Position numbers and translations under genes: made by a program
Source: Thuidium tamariscinum
Taxonomy: Eukaryota > Streptophyta > Bryopsida > Hypnales > Thuidiaceae
Assembly (NCBI GenBank): GCA_947034885.2
Contig: OX344749.2
Location: 27,481,501-27,545,500, forward strand
Reading direction: 5' to 3'
DNA length: 64,000 nt
The notes under the pieces: generated by a model
Database searches by the model: none
The model's input: only the letters and a program-made list of their open reading frames with translations
Told to the model about the DNA's origin: nothing
Shown: positions 10,350 through 22,760 of the stretch, piece by piece
How positions within the stretch are numbered: position 1 is the first letter of the stretch
Layout: each line of letters begins with the position of its first letter

Positions 10350-11006
10350 TCATAAGTAAGAGTGACTTTTGAGTTAAATAGAATTTTGGTTTGATTTTTT
10401 TTTTCTTTTTGAATGATGAGTAAAGACATCAAGCAATGCTCGTAAGTGAGAGTGACTTTTGAATAAAATAGAATCTTGGTTCAATTTTAAAAAACAAAAT
10501 TATCTTAAACATGTAAAGAGAATATACAATGTTGCATTCTTTCATATACCAATGGGCCCTGTGCCTATGCCACAATCAGAACTAAAGTAAAAGATATTTT
10601 CTAATTTTTTAATTCATTAAAACTTTGAAATTCAATAACTTTCTCGTTATTGTCGGAATGCCATGAAACCAAGCCCATGCACTCCTCAGTTGCCGAGAGC
10701 TTTCCATTGGTACCAACTACCAAGCACGTGGCCAAATGATGCATGGTCCGGGAGATCTCAACGTGACAAACAAAACAAACTACCTTCCTTAAGGTATAAA
10801 TCAAGAATAGACTCCCACACAATTAATTTATAAGTAAGAATGATGTTTGAGTTAAATTTAAAAAAAATAAAAGTAAGGTAATTTAGCAATGTTCAATGTC
10901 ACCACCTCATTCTTGCAACCTTTCAAATCATCAACAAACTCACATATTATTATTCTGAAGTTTATGAATGAGAATGACTTTTGAGTAAAATAGAATTTTG
11001 GTGAAA
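10350..11006. repeat. Four spaced copies of a ~40-bp motif
   Basis: AGTGACTTTTGAGTTAAATAGAATTTTGGT-like units start at about 10350, 10443, 10832 and 10966, each preceded by AAGTAAGA or a close variant. The spacing is irregular. Noncoding. Confidence 0.6.
10585..10810. repeat. Dispersed repeat, copy 3 of 3
   Basis: Matches 645-1010 and 4975-5380: TCATTAAAACTTTGAAATTC, the AAGCCCATGCAC block, GGTCCGGGAGATCTCAACG and CCTTAAGGTAT. Here it is detached from any GLP gene. Confidence 0.6.
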
Positions 11007-11036
11007 ATTTTTAAAATACTATTAAAAGAAATTTAG

Positions 11037-11757
11037 GGGTGATTGCAAGAAACACTTGTTCTACTTTGTCACAATTTGCACACTGATTTTTTTTTTGCTA
11101 TAACTTCTATACTTTGGCTCCAAATGACTCAAGATTTATAGAAAAGGTACTCATGAATATCATACACCTTCCCTAATTTTTTTGTAATTTTCAAATATAG
11201 TTTACTATCCCAAAGTAGACCCCAAATCAATGTCACATTTCTAGTTTGGAGGTTTAGATTACTAATGAGAATTTTAAAAAACGAATTTTGAGCTGAAAAT
11301 TGGATGAGATAGTCTTCTAGTAGACTTGAATCTTTTTAAGGAAGTTATTTTTTCTTAAATTATTTTTATGTGGTGCGGAAGTCTACAAAATGAGCTTCTC
11401 TCTACTTGCATTTTCAAACATATAAATTTTTATTTTAGTCAATTTTTTGGTGAATGACCATCTCTATAAAGTTATTACAAATGGGTAGTTTTAATTTTGT
11501 ATATTTACTTATTTTTACAATTTTGTCCTAATTAAAACATCAAAATATGTATTTTCTTAAGACTTGGCACTTTTTTAGTTGTCCTACCCAGAGAATTTTT
11601 CTATGCTATCCCTTCCTTGGGTACCTTCATTTTAAAGGTGTATACATTAGTCATATTTTTTTAATTTAAAAAATTTATTTTTCTAGCTTATTTTGAAGTA
11701 TTCCCAAAGAAATCATGAAATTGCAACAAAATCAACAAATGTTTCTTGCAATGACCT
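11037..11757 (+). mobile_element. GGGTSATTGC-family element, D type, intact reference copy
   Basis: 721 bp. Ends GGGTGATTGCAAGAAACACT and AATGTTTCTTGCAATGACCT, with exact 4-bp duplication TTAG at 11033-11036 and 11758-11761. Because it is uninterrupted, it serves as the empty-site reference for insertions in the copies at 7511-9037 and 41560-45080. No coding frame. Confidence 0.9.
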
Positions 11758-11761
11758 TTAG

Positions 11762-13836
11762 TAATGTTAGATGCATCACTCTCACACATAATTATTGTCA
11801 AGTCTATGACTAAAAGTAATTTAGGCTTACACAATTTAGAACAAAATTTTACATATTGAAAAGAATTGAAACATTGATCAAGATTAGAACACATACATTG
11901 CTAGAACATAAACAATAAAACACATTTCAAACAAGAAAATGAAAATAACAAACTTTCTTAAGGAAGCTTTCAAATATAAAAAGTATTTAGTACAATAAGT
12001 TAATTGTATTTGTAAGTATTTGTTGGATTTTCAAATATATGTAGTATGTGTTTTCAAATATGTGTTTTTTACACAAGTATTTTGATAGTTGGAGAACTTT
12101 ACATTTTTTTTTTAATCATAGTTGTACATTATGAATGGCATAATCTAAGTTTAAAAACATGAGTTCAATTTCTTCACACATTTTATGTTATTTGCATGTT
12201 AGACACTAAAATGATCACAATGTAGTTGCTTGACTACTAAAAGATTAATATAATATATAGGTGAAATTAACCCCCATGAAAGCCAAAAACTAGTCATGTA
12301 GTCAATGGACAATTCCATGCACTTCCTAGCAATTGCATGGTTTTCATTCAAGTTTTTTTAGGCTTCCTCGTGTGTGTTTGCACAATAGATAGTCGTGGAA
12401 ATTTCCTAATTGAAATGATATTAATCTTTTTATGCAAGAAGATGTGTTGAAATAAATCATCAAAGATGATTTGTTAGTGTATATTTCTACCTTCTACCTT
12501 TTTGTTTTGGATCTTAAATTTAGCTATAAAAACGGTTTTAATTTAATTTAATTCCAAAAGGACCATTGTTCTTTGGGGAGATGAATGGGATTTCAAGTAA
12601 GTACCTATGGTCTGAATTTTTTTCCTCATTTTTTGAAACTTTATTTGAAGATAGAAAACTTAATTAGTTTTGTGGGAATGTAATTTTTTTTTCAATCAAT
12701 GTACAAGAACAAAAGTTATGTCCAAATAAGCTCAAAATAGGGGAAAAGAGGGCAATCCAAAATTTTCTTAAAACCTGAGTTCTAAAAAATATAAAGATTT
12801 CTTCCCATAAATTATATTTTTCCTACATGGCAAGTTTTGATCCATTCCATTTGGATTATATTTGTTATGAAAAAGGTATAGACAATCTTGTTTCTTAAGG
12901 GCAATTTGATTTTCTTTTAGAAAAAAATTACTTGTAGATTTCATTTCTAAATGCAATTTTTACAATTTTAAAAAGAAAACAAATTTGACATGGTTTATTT
13001 TGTTGTCTTGAACAATCTTACCATTGCTATTAGTGCATTTTAATTTTATCTTAGAGATATTAATATATTAGATTTTTCTTCTATCATACATCTACTTTTT
13101 TAAGAATAAAAATAACATATTTTATTAGATTTTTTCTTCTTCCTAGATCCTCAATTGAATTTTCTATCATAAGTATTTAAAGCTTAGAACTATATAGTGT
13201 AAAGAATTAAAGTTAAGAAGGTTTAGAGTCAAATAATTCAATCTTGCAATGTACTAAAAAAAAAATTCTCCCACTTTAAACAAAGATATCTTGCAATCTG
13301 TGTAGTCAAATTTTTGAATTTTTTTCCACTCACTCTCATACTAATAAGATATAAGATTGTATAGTTAGATATACAAAAAACTAGTTATCAAATTCATTTA
13401 CTTTTTAAAATGGTTCTAAGTGTTTTTTAGGCAAAAAAAGGCCTTGGTCTATAGGGATTAAACTTATTCAACTTTAAACAAACATGATGTGTTATATAAA
13501 TCTAACCACACTCAAAGATGGCCACCTTAATTCATCAAAGTATCACTTAAAGTGCAACTTCATCTAAATATTTTTAATGATGGAAAATACTTCAAAAACC
13601 AAAATGACTACACTCTAATTGTTCAAGAAGTTAAAGGTGAAATGGTTAATCAGTTATTGTTTGATTCATATTGATTTTGATTTTCATCCAATTTTTTTTG
13701 TATGCTCCATGTTTTCATGCCAAACAGTCATCCAATTTTTTTTATTATCAAACAATATTGAATTCCTAAATTTTATAAGTACTATGATATGCCAATAATT
13801 AAGCTAGATTTTCAATTATAATTACCTATAGGGTGC
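11762..13836. other. AT-rich spacer, no gene seen
   Basis: No convincing coding frame, RNA gene or complete element. 13130-13450 has diverged similarity to the inner part of the 51941-52883 family. Confidence 0.4.
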
Positions 13837-14809
13837 TTAATCCCTAAAGGTTTTTGACTATGTATTCTTTCCAAAAATGCTCCAAAATTGTGATATCTAT
13901 TACAAGTGTGAAAATGCTAGAAAAAACAATTTTTGAAACATATAACCATAGGATTTTGTAGTAAGGTGGTTTGAAAAGACATAGAAATTTTTTTCACAAA
14001 TTTCCACCGTCTTTGTCTTGCAAGATCTATTAGCATTTGAATTGACAAAAAAACTTTTTTTATCCTTGCAAAAACCTAGGCACCTACACTTCACAAGGTA
14101 ACATTTGTATGAGAAAATGTGCCAAATTGTGGTTATTCTTCGAATTCATTCTTCAATGCAAGTTGGCTATATGCTCAAAAATTTCAAATCATGTAGAATT
14201 GTATAGCATATAGGGAAAAAATAGTAAGTATAAAGTAGTAGAAAATGCTTCAAAATACTATATTGTGAACAATTTATTTATGGAAATGGAAAATGCAAGT
14301 CTAAATGGTTATAATATTGTAATAAACAATCGTCACCCAATGTTTTAATTTCTTTTTGAAAATATTAAAAATTGAATTTAATAAGGAATTTCAAACTTTT
14401 GTGTAGAATAGAGATTCTAATATTCTATAAATACTCGCAAACTACCCCAAACTAAAATTCCTCATAACTTTTCACTCATTGATCAAAAATAGAATGATTC
14501 AAAGCTTTCCAATAAGATTTGAATTTAATAAACCAATTTCAAATTTTTATTTTAAGAAAATAACAATTTTTGAAGAAGTTTTTTTAGCTGCCGAAGTTGC
14601 CTACCAAGTAAAGAAAATGACATATCATGCCATAACTTTTTAATCATATAGTCAAAAGTTATGAAAATTATTGGGCCTCAAAGCTACTCATGGAGGAAAT
14701 GTTTTGTGAAAATTTCATTGAAAAATAAATAAATTCTCCATTTATAATTAACTTCTTGAAATCCGCACTATGTTGCCAAAAAAACACAATTTAGGGCTTT
14801 AGGGGTTAA
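13837..14809 (-). mobile_element. TTAA-flanked ~970-bp element (F family), copy 1
   Basis: Left end TTAATCCCTAAAGG and right end GCTTTAGGGGTTAA: inverted ends CCCCTAAAG next to TTAA on each side. The body is the reverse complement of 51941-52883, with shared tracts such as AACCATAGGATTTTGTAGTA and ACTCATTGATCAAAA. No transposase is recognisable, so it is non-autonomous. The TTAA target suggests the piggyBac (or Kolobok) group by established target preference. Confidence 0.75.
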
Positions 14810-16839
14810 AACTAAGACCAAGTAGCTTTTTTTCTACTCTTGAAAGGATCTTTAAAAATCATAATTAATAGGTAAATAACCCCCAATAAAATATGTGGTT
14901 AATGCACATGGTTACAAAATATAAGAAGAAGTGACCTCCTTAAGGATAGGAGAAACCAAATAGACTATTAGAAAGACATCTTTTGTGATTTATACCCCAT
15001 GCAATTGATTTAATAATAAAACATGCATATCACCCATGAAGATACTCATCACTATCATCACTATTGTAACAAAAAAAGAACAAGGGTACCATTCTAACCA
15101 TAGTAGAAATGATTGGATGATAAAATGTTGAACATTTAGTTTATCCAACAATTCTTAACCATTGTCATCCAATAGTCACTTTAGGCTTTACAAACATTCA
15201 AACATTAATTTATCAACTTGTGTGAGTTAATAGCCATTGATAGACCCCTCACATTCATTGAAGTGAATGTGATAAAAAAGAATGTGCATCAAACTCTAAA
15301 TGCCCATGGCCTTTTTTGAGCTTCTAACAATCCGTTCTGAATTAATAAAAAAATAATAATTTGATAAATTTTGTCAATATTTTTTTTAAAGTAACTATAC
15401 AAATTCAATCTAGACATGTTAGAGATCACTTAGGTAGAGAAAATACAACAATTTCATTTATGGATTGAAAGATTATAATGTTTGATCAAGAAGGTGTTAA
15501 AATTGCAAAAGAGAATTGAAGTCTTTCAATCCTCTTTTCACATGTCAAATCTAAAAAGTTGGTCACCAAAAAATATGAGGTTAGATGGCCTAACATACAT
15601 AATTCCAATCAATTTATGGCTAGCTTCTCAAAATCTACCCTACAATTTTTTTATATAAATTTCTAATGTGGTTTTTTCTTCAAGCTCTAGTGTATTTGAG
15701 GCTCATTTCTAAGAGACCTCCACACTATGGAAAGTCAAGATTGCAAAGGACACCCTTGCACAAAACCTTTAATAGATAAATTGTAATATATTATTTTCAA
15801 AATCAAATTTTTGATGTTTAAATTAGACTTCTAAAAGAAGTTAAAAAAAAATATAGTCTATTAGAAATAGCAATTTGGTTAAGTTTTATTTAACTTCAAA
15901 GTTTTGTAAACACTAAATTTTGGTGCCTTACACATTTAGGGATTAATGAGTATGAATGTTTTGGATGAAATTTGTATGAAAAATTGATGACAATTACACA
16001 ATTGGAAAAAATATAAAAATACTCTAGACTTCATACATTGATTTAATATTTATTATTGTAAAGTCAACTTCTATATAGACCATGGTAAGAAGAAATTATA
16101 TTATTTCTTGCCAATCATTCCTAAGAAATATAATTTTTGGTCATAACTTTTGCTTTAAACCTTTAAGGGATTCCAAATCTATAACAAGGTAAAATAAGCT
16201 ATTATATTTGTAGGATATTTTTTTCATATTTATCAATAATAATTTATAATTTTCAAATTATCCCTAATCCACTAATTAGATATCCCTCTAACCATTTTGG
16301 AGGTTTCTAGTACTATTGTCTACCAATAACAACAAATTTCAAATTGAAGGTTGGAATTTGGAGTCATCTACAAGGAAAATTTATATTCATAAAATAATTT
16401 AAAAAAAATAGTGATTCTCCATCTTACACATGCAATTTAAATGTACTATCATAGTATCAATACAAAGATTGTAGAATTCTTTTTCATCCAAATGTAACTA
16501 GATGGTTAAGAGATCTCAATATCCTTTAGATTGAAAAAGATGTTGATTTTTTATTTTATTTTTTGAAGGTGTTTGAATTCTCCAAAAATATAAATAAAAA
16601 AATCTATTATAGACTTTGAAATTTTTAGTTCTCGTATTTTTGCATTATTTACCTTTAGAGATATTTGGTGGGGAGGGGGGCCTTGAGTTTTTGGAAGTAT
16701 ATTATTCTAACTCTCTACTAATTTTCCATATTTTTCCTTGATATGGAAGAAAAAATGCAAAATTTTTTTCTAACAAGAAAATTATTGTCAAAATGTAAAA
16801 AGTAGTATAATCCCTAAACAACTAGTTTTCCAAATTTGG
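14810..16839. other. AT-rich spacer, no gene seen
   Basis: No supported gene. A local hairpin ATTCATTGAAGTGAAT is present near 15260. Short frames here have AT-rich, low-complexity translations. Confidence 0.4.
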
Positions 16840-17700
16840 CAACATAGCAATTTTGGGCAAGTGCGTGTGAGTGGAGATTTTCATATTTCAAGCACAAATT
16901 TTAGTAGAAGGTAGGGAGGAGGAATATCTTTCATGAATACAAAAAATTAGGACATTTGGAAATATGAGTCAAAAGATATGGCCTAATTAATATGTTATTT
17001 TTTTTTGTAATTGGAGAGTTTGGCAGATTGAAAAAAATCAACTTTTTCAAAAACAAAAGTTTGAAATTATTTTTCTTCAATTATGTATGCATGGAAAGCT
17101 TTGAATCTTTCTATTTTGACCAATGAGTCAAAAGTTATGAGGTTTTTTTGTTTGAAGGTAGTTATAGATTCTCTATGCTAAAATAAACTTTGAAGTCCTT
17201 TATTATACTCAATTTTCAATATTTCTTGAAAAAAATAAAATTATAGGATGTAGATTGCTTACTACAACATTCCAACCTTTGCGATTGGCATTTTTCAATT
17301 CTACAATGAGATTCTTGACAATTTTGTATTTTGAATCATTTCCTATTTTTTTCCTTGTATGTTGTATAATTCTAAAAAATTTGAAATTTTTTAGGCAAGT
17401 ACCCTACTTGGCCTCAAAAATGAATCCAAAGAGGCACAATCGATTTCAACCATTTTTCATATGATTGTTGCCATCTAAAGTACGTTTGCCTTCTTTTCTG
17501 CACGGTGATAATAATGATTTTTCAACATTCAAATACTAATATCTTACAATCTACATGATGAAAAACTCTAAAAAAATTTGCGAATGTTTTCAAACCAATT
17601 TACTACAAGATCCTAAAATTATAAATCTCAAAAAATATTTTTAAAAATAAATTGGTATTGATACCAGAAATTAGATAGTTTTTGACCATTTTCGGAGTAA
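16840..17700 (+). mobile_element. F-family element, diverged partial copy
   Basis: Same order of landmarks as 51941-52883: GGCAACATAGCAATTTTGGGC, ATGAGTCAAAAGATATGGCC, ACCAATGAGTCAAAAGTTATG, TAGATTGCTTACTACAACATT and CTTGTATGTTGTATAATTC. TTAA-flanked ends are no longer visible. Confidence 0.65.
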
Positions 17701-18847
17701 AAGTAGTCAAAGAACTCAAGTAGATGAATATTTCTAGGAATTTCCCATTTTATTTATTGACCTTTGTACATTTGCATTATTCTAGATTTTGTAAAGGTAA
17801 TGATATTATTATTAGGCTCTCTTATGAAATTAATTTGTATATTTGATTTACTTAAAAAGAATTTATTGTAAAATGATTTTTTATAAAGATCCTTACTGTC
17901 AAGATATTTTTTCAAAGTTAGCGTAGATTTATTTATTTATCCTTGAAAGGCCAAATTTCTTTTTTCAAGGAAATTTGGTAAATAATGTTATTTTATTAAT
18001 GCATTGACCAAAGTTGAAAATTGAAACTTTTTTTCATTAAGCATCGACTATACAAAAATACAAATATTCTAATTAAAGTGTATTAGAATATTAGGATTGT
18101 GTAAAAAAAAATCCATCTATTTGACTATCTAAATTGCAATATTAATATAACATTTGCAATTTGAAAAAAAAAGTCTTTTTATCCTCTTGAGGTTCATCAA
18201 GCTTTGAGGGGTTTGGAGTGAAATTTTTTTCTAAATAAAATTGAGCCTCTATACCATTTAATAAGTCATTTTGTTAGTTCCATAGGTTGAAAATTTCAAA
18301 AACAAATGAAGGATTTACAATTTTCAAGTCACCCTTCAATTTATGGTCATGATGTAAAATTTATAAAGATTGATTCTTGTTTGGGTAGCAATTAGGATAT
18401 TTTACTTAAAATAAAATAAGATTTATTTTATAACTCAGTTTTTATAAATATTAAAATATAAAAGGCTTGTTACATTTTAGGATTACTAAGGAGTTCTTAT
18501 TTTCCTTCCATCTTGCATCTAGTTCTATTAAGCATTTTAATATCTTATAAAAATCAAATTCTTCATTTTAAAATTTTTCCTAAAATTTGGAATTCAATAT
18601 CAATACTCTATAGTGCAAAAGTTCTAAATAAAGAGAATTCAAAGTTTACAGCCTTGTATTGTAAAGTGTAACAAATACTTAAAATTTCATTTTGAACATT
18701 GATATATAATAATCTACTTATTTAAGTTTTTGAATTTTTTTCCATTTATTCATACACCAGCCTAAATCACTAGCTTTTTATAAATATTTCTAGAAGTGAC
18801 AATTTTAGAGTGGTTTATCTTTAAACATAGTATTCACCTTTTTACAA
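17701..18847. other. AT-rich spacer, no gene seen
   Basis: 18500-18840 resembles the outer part of the F family. Nothing else recognised. Confidence 0.35.
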
Positions 18848-19678
18848 GGGTGATTGCAAGAAACATGTGGCAATTTGATTGCGTTTTGATTTTAGAGTAC
18901 TATAACTTTTGAAGTATAAATTCAATGCCAAAAATTTAAAAACCTATTTTTAGATCTCTTGGCTAAAATTGTATCCCTTATTTTTCAAAAAATTTAAAAA
19001 ATCATTTTATATTTAAGAAGTCAATTTTGTTAATTTATCATTCTTTGACATAGAGGGTTTTTTTTAATACTATTGAGTGGTTTAAATTAATAATTTTTAG
19101 CTAAAATTTCTATGGTATATTTCCCTAGTAGGTAGACATGCTTCTACTGAAGGACATTAAAAAATACATTATTTTATATCTTCTACATTTATGCAAATAG
19201 GCCTCCCTTGCACATTGAATTCTAAATATTATAAATGAGTTTGACCTCATTTTTTTGTAATGAGATTTGACCAAAAAAATGAGGTCAAAACTATTTTTAA
19301 TATTTAGAATTGCATACATGAGAGAGATCTATTTGCACGGACGTAGAAGATATAAAATAATATATTTTTTAATGTCCTTTAGTAGAAGCATGTCTACCTA
19401 CTAGGGAATTTTACCATAGAAATTTCAACTAAAAATTATTAAATTGAACTGCTCACTATAGTATAAAAGAACCCTTTATTTCAAAGAATGACAAATTAAC
19501 AAAATTGACTCTTAAATATAAAATGATTTTTAAATTTTTTGAAAAATAAGGACTAAAATATTATTCAAGATGTCTAAATATAGATCTTTTGGTTTTAGCA
19601 TTGGATTTATAATTCAAAAGTTAAAGTGCTCCAAAATCAAAAAGCATTTAAATTACTGGGTGTTTCTTGCAATCACCT
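18848..19678. mobile_element. GGGTSATTGC-family element, C type, long palindrome
   Basis: 831 bp whose two halves are reverse complements around a centre near 19260 (GAGTTTGACCTCATTTTTTTG facing AAAAAAATGAGGTCAAAACT). Ends GGGTGATTGCAAGAAAC and GTTTCTTGCAATCACCT. Flanks ACAA and ACGG agree only in part, so the target duplication has decayed. The arms could fold into one long hairpin if transcribed. Confidence 0.8.
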
Positions 19679-19801
19679 ACGGACTAATGTTGTTCAATTC
19701 TTTCTAATATAATTACATAATATATTAATAATGTAACTAACTCCATCAAAACAAAGACTAAATTTCTACTTCAAATTTATTCATAAAACAATTTGAGTTA
19801 G

Positions 19802-20533
19802 GAGTCATTGCAAGAAACACTTACCGTCTTACTTTTTGTCTCCTTGGCTATAGATAGGTGGTTTTTTGCTCATAACTTTTACAATAAATGACCATTTTTT
19901 ATAAATTTGAAGCATAGGTATATGTGATAGTTGTAGATAATGTGTGTTTTTTGCATTTATAAAAATTATCCTAATGTTTTGAAACAAATCCCAATTGAAT
20001 GTTTAACTTGGTCATATGAGGTTTTTTAGTATATTCTTTTGACCCAAAAATGAAAATTTGAAGCCTAAAATTAGGTTACAAGGATGTCTACCAAATTTAC
20101 AAAAATGCGTAAAGAGAATTTTTGAAATAATAAAATACCCACTCTCTACAAGTGCTCGAAGTTTACTACCTTTGCACAAGTGTGTAGAACACATTTTTTT
20201 TTCCCAAAGACTAAAAAAGGTAAAAAGAAGAATCTTCAAGTGAGAAAAAATGAATGTTTTAATTTATTGATTTTTTAAACTATTTTTTAAAAATCAAACT
20301 TCAAAGTGATTTATTTTTTGTTATTTTTCATTGTGCTTTTTCTGTGCATACCTTTTAGAAGTACTTAAAGGCTTTTTGAAATCTGAACTTTTATTAAGAG
20401 ACATTTTATTTTTAATGCTTCACAAATTATGCATATTTTATTTTACTTCCAAAAAATTTGTTCTGAAAGTCACAATACTCACTCACATAAGTCAATTTGA
20501 GCTCAACTTGACAAGAGTTAGTGACAATGACCC
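19802..20533 (+). mobile_element. GGGTSATTGC-family element, E type, copy 1
   Basis: 732 bp, ends GAGTCATTGCAAGAAACACT and GACAATGACCC, with exact 4-bp duplication TTAG (19798-19801, 20534-20537). The interior matches 47798-48790 and, inverted, 36275-37024. Confidence 0.85.
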
Positions 20534-20712
20534 TTAGTAATAAAATCTAGGATGCAAATTGTGTTGTTTCAAAGGCCTAGTCACTTAGTTGAATCAAGCC
20601 AACAAAATCATGCCATTTTCTTTTCAAATTGTCTCACAAATTGTCTCATACTGATTGATTGCAAGAAAGACTTGCACTATTTGTTGGACTTGGAAATTAT
20701 CGCAATAATTAA

Positions 20713-20951
20713 CCCCTGAACGTCACACGAGACGTTTTTGGATGCAGAGGACTTAGATATTGTGTTGATCAAATGTTATAATCTCAATATCCCTATAGTG
20801 GATTTTCTTTGAAGTTATGCAATTACATTCATCAACTAGTTGATTTCAAAATCCAACAGTGAAGTCCTCAATAATCAAGGGAATTTCAAATTATTTCATT
20901 TTTCCTATCAAGCTCCTCACTTTTTGATATTCTTCCTGTGACATTTAGGGG
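20713..20951. mobile_element. TTAA-flanked 239-bp element
   Basis: Left end CCCCTGAACGTCAC next to TTAA (20709-20712); right end, read inward, CCCCTAAATGTCAC next to ATAA (20952-20955). The 14-bp inverted ends differ at two positions. Likely the same class as 8686-8905. It lies about 650 bp upstream of GLP3. Confidence 0.7.
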
Positions 20952-21355
20952 ATAAGGCACCTAGAAGGATCCATGGAAGATCAAACTTAGCTTGAATAAT
21001 GATGTAGAAGAATTTAGGAAATGTGGGTTAGAAAATGCAAAAATTTCCATCATGTGCGAGGAGAATGCAGAAAAGGGACTCTCGAGAGGTTGAAATGGAA
21101 CATTCGCCTCAGGCGAACATCAACGTGCCATTAGTTTAGTTCGGCGGAAGCGATCTCAGCTTCACTTCCAGCATGTAACTGACGGTTCTTCAACGAAGGC
21201 TTGGACTCTTTCCTGGTTCACCGCGTCCCAATCGCGTGCCACAGCAATGGCCAGAATGCTTTTCGCCAGAGCACGTTGCGTGCCCTTGACTGAAATACTG
21301 AGAGACTTCTCCGTTGTGGCACCTCGTGGGCTCGCCATACCCTGATCGATCGCTG

Positions 21356-21362
21356 TATAAAA
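21356..21362 (+). promoter_or_regulatory. TATA box of GLP3
   Basis: TATAAAA in the context GCTGTATAAAAGCC, 214 bp before the chosen ATG. Like the GLP1/2 boxes it is followed by AAGCC, but the surrounding promoter is otherwise unlike theirs. Confidence 0.65.
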
Positions 21363-21575
21363 GCCTCTCCGGTTGAGCAGTTGGAACATCGCCGGCCTTC
21401 CCAGTTCATCAAGCCTCCAGCTTCCAGCGCCATCTTACACCTCGCTCTCGCTCTCAAAGAGCTCTAATTGACACTTGCAACTGATCGCAGCACTTAATTG
21501 TGGGCTCATCCGCAACTGATATCGATCACGTATTACCAATCCACAACATATACGAGACCTGTCCAAGTAGGCATC

Positions 21576-22259
21576 ATGAAGATAGCTTCCCGTAACAGCA
21601 GCCTGTGGGCGACCGTGGCGGTGCTGGCGATGGCGGTGCTGCTGCCTATGCTGGCCATGGCCGCCGATGAGGACCCGCTCCAGGACTTCTGCGTTGCCGA
21701 CACCTCCTCAAAGCTCACCATCAACGGCTTCCCCTGCAAGCCAGCAGACAAGGTGTCCGTCAGCGACTTCACGTCCCCCGCCCTCAAGAATCGCGCGGAC
21801 ACAAGCAAGAGCCCCTTCGGGGCCGTGGTCACGCGGGCGTCCGTGAACAACTTCTCCGGCTTGAACACGCTCGGCATCTCCGCGGCGCGCGTGGACTTCG
21901 ACAAGGGTGGCATCAACCCCCCGCACACGCACCAGCACGCCACCGAGCTGGTCCTCGTGATTAAGGGCGAGCTGTACGTGGGTTTCGTGGACACCAACAA
22001 CACGCTGTGGGCCACTATCGTACGCGAGGGCGAGCTGTTTGTGATCCCGCGCGGCCTGGTGCACTTCCAGCTGAATGTGGGCAAGGGGCAGGCGCAGGCG
22101 TTGACCTCCTTCAACAGCCAGAACCCGGGCGTGCAGCTGATTGCGCAGGCGTTGTTCGCCAGCAATCCGGCCGTGAGCGACGAGGTGCTGGAGAAGGGCT
22201 TCCGTATCAAGGAGGACACCGTGCAACTCCTCAAGAAGGGCGCGAACCTCCAGAGTTAA
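21576..22259 (+). CDS. Germin-like protein, complete (GLP3)
   Basis: A 227-residue secreted cupin closely related to GLP2. Signal peptide ends at AMA before ADEDPLQDFC; Cys39 and Cys54 form the germin cysteine pair. Box 1, GGINPPHTHQHATELVLVIKG, gives His117, His119 and Glu124; box 2, GELFVIPRGLVHFQLN, gives His163: a full Mn site. NFS and NNT are possible N-glycosylation sites. Compared with GLP2 it is two residues shorter between residues 70 and 95 and has a longer KKGANLQS tail. Expected location is the cell wall or apoplast; catalytic activity is unknown. An in-frame ATG lies 78 bp upstream, but 21576 is preferred because the signal peptide begins there and the CATCATGA context matches GLP1 and GLP2. 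No intron. GC-rich third positions contrast with AT-rich flanks. It faces opposite to GLP2 and shares only coding and 3' sequence with it. Confidence 0.95.
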   Translation: MKIASRNSSLWATVAVLAMAVLLPMLAMAADEDPLQDFCVADTSSKLTINGFPCKPADKVSVSDFTSPALKNRADTSKSPFGAVVTRASVNNFSGLNTLGISAARVDFDKGGINPPHTHQHATELVLVIKGELYVGFVDTNNTLWATIVREGELFVIPRGLVHFQLNVGKGQAQALTSFNSQNPGVQLIAQALFASNPAVSDEVLEKGFRIKEDTVQLLKKGANLQS

Positions 22260-22760
22260 GCGAGTCGCGACATCCATTAGGGGGAGCTACTTAGGTAGCA
22301 TGGCGCGATCGTTGAGAATTTATAATTTGCAATGAGTGATCAATAAGTTCGCAAGGAGAGTTCTACGTTGCCCTTATTCACCTCTAATTTGGAACATTCG
22401 GAACATTTGGAAATTGGTTAGCTTGAGTAGCTAAGTAGATAATTAATAATTATACTGTCACTGGGAAGCTGGACCGGCTGGAAAGTTAGCTCGACTGTTG
22501 CGCACGCGCGTCGACTAGTCTCACTTTTGAACTTGGCCGGTCTTGGCGTGCTGGATCGCCCTGATATTCTAGAGATTCGTGACCTCAGTCTTTGATTCAT
22601 GCAAGCGGCAGTTGCATTCAGTGAGCACTGCCGCACAATTTATTATTGAATAAAGCCATTTAGGCGCTACTTGCTCTCAGGGCCTCTGATTTGGATACAT
22701 TTATGAGTCAGTTGAATTGAAGTGTGCATGATCCCCCATTTGTTGACTCAATTACGTAAA
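22260..22760 (+). other. GLP3 3' untranslated and downstream region
   Basis: Conserved with the GLP2 3' flank in inverted orientation (see 2490-3491). Conservation continues past the polyadenylation signal to about 22720, so the duplication that made GLP2 and GLP3 copied genomic DNA rather than a spliced transcript. Confidence 0.6.
22649..22654 (+). terminator. Likely polyadenylation signal of GLP3
   Basis: AATAAA in TTGAATAAAGCC, 390 nt after the stop, matching the GLP2 signal. Confidence 0.55.

Noticed and set aside
18848..19678. C-type palindrome as an assembly artefact
   Set aside because: Other palindromes of the same type with different divergence occur at 34574 and 43107, and the ends match the wider family, so a biological element is the simpler reading.
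21162..21457. Minus-strand frames of 75 and 79 codons upstream of GLP3
   Set aside because: They overlap the GLP3 TATA box and leader, resemble no known family and have no duplicate to support coding; GC-rich promoter sequence explains them.
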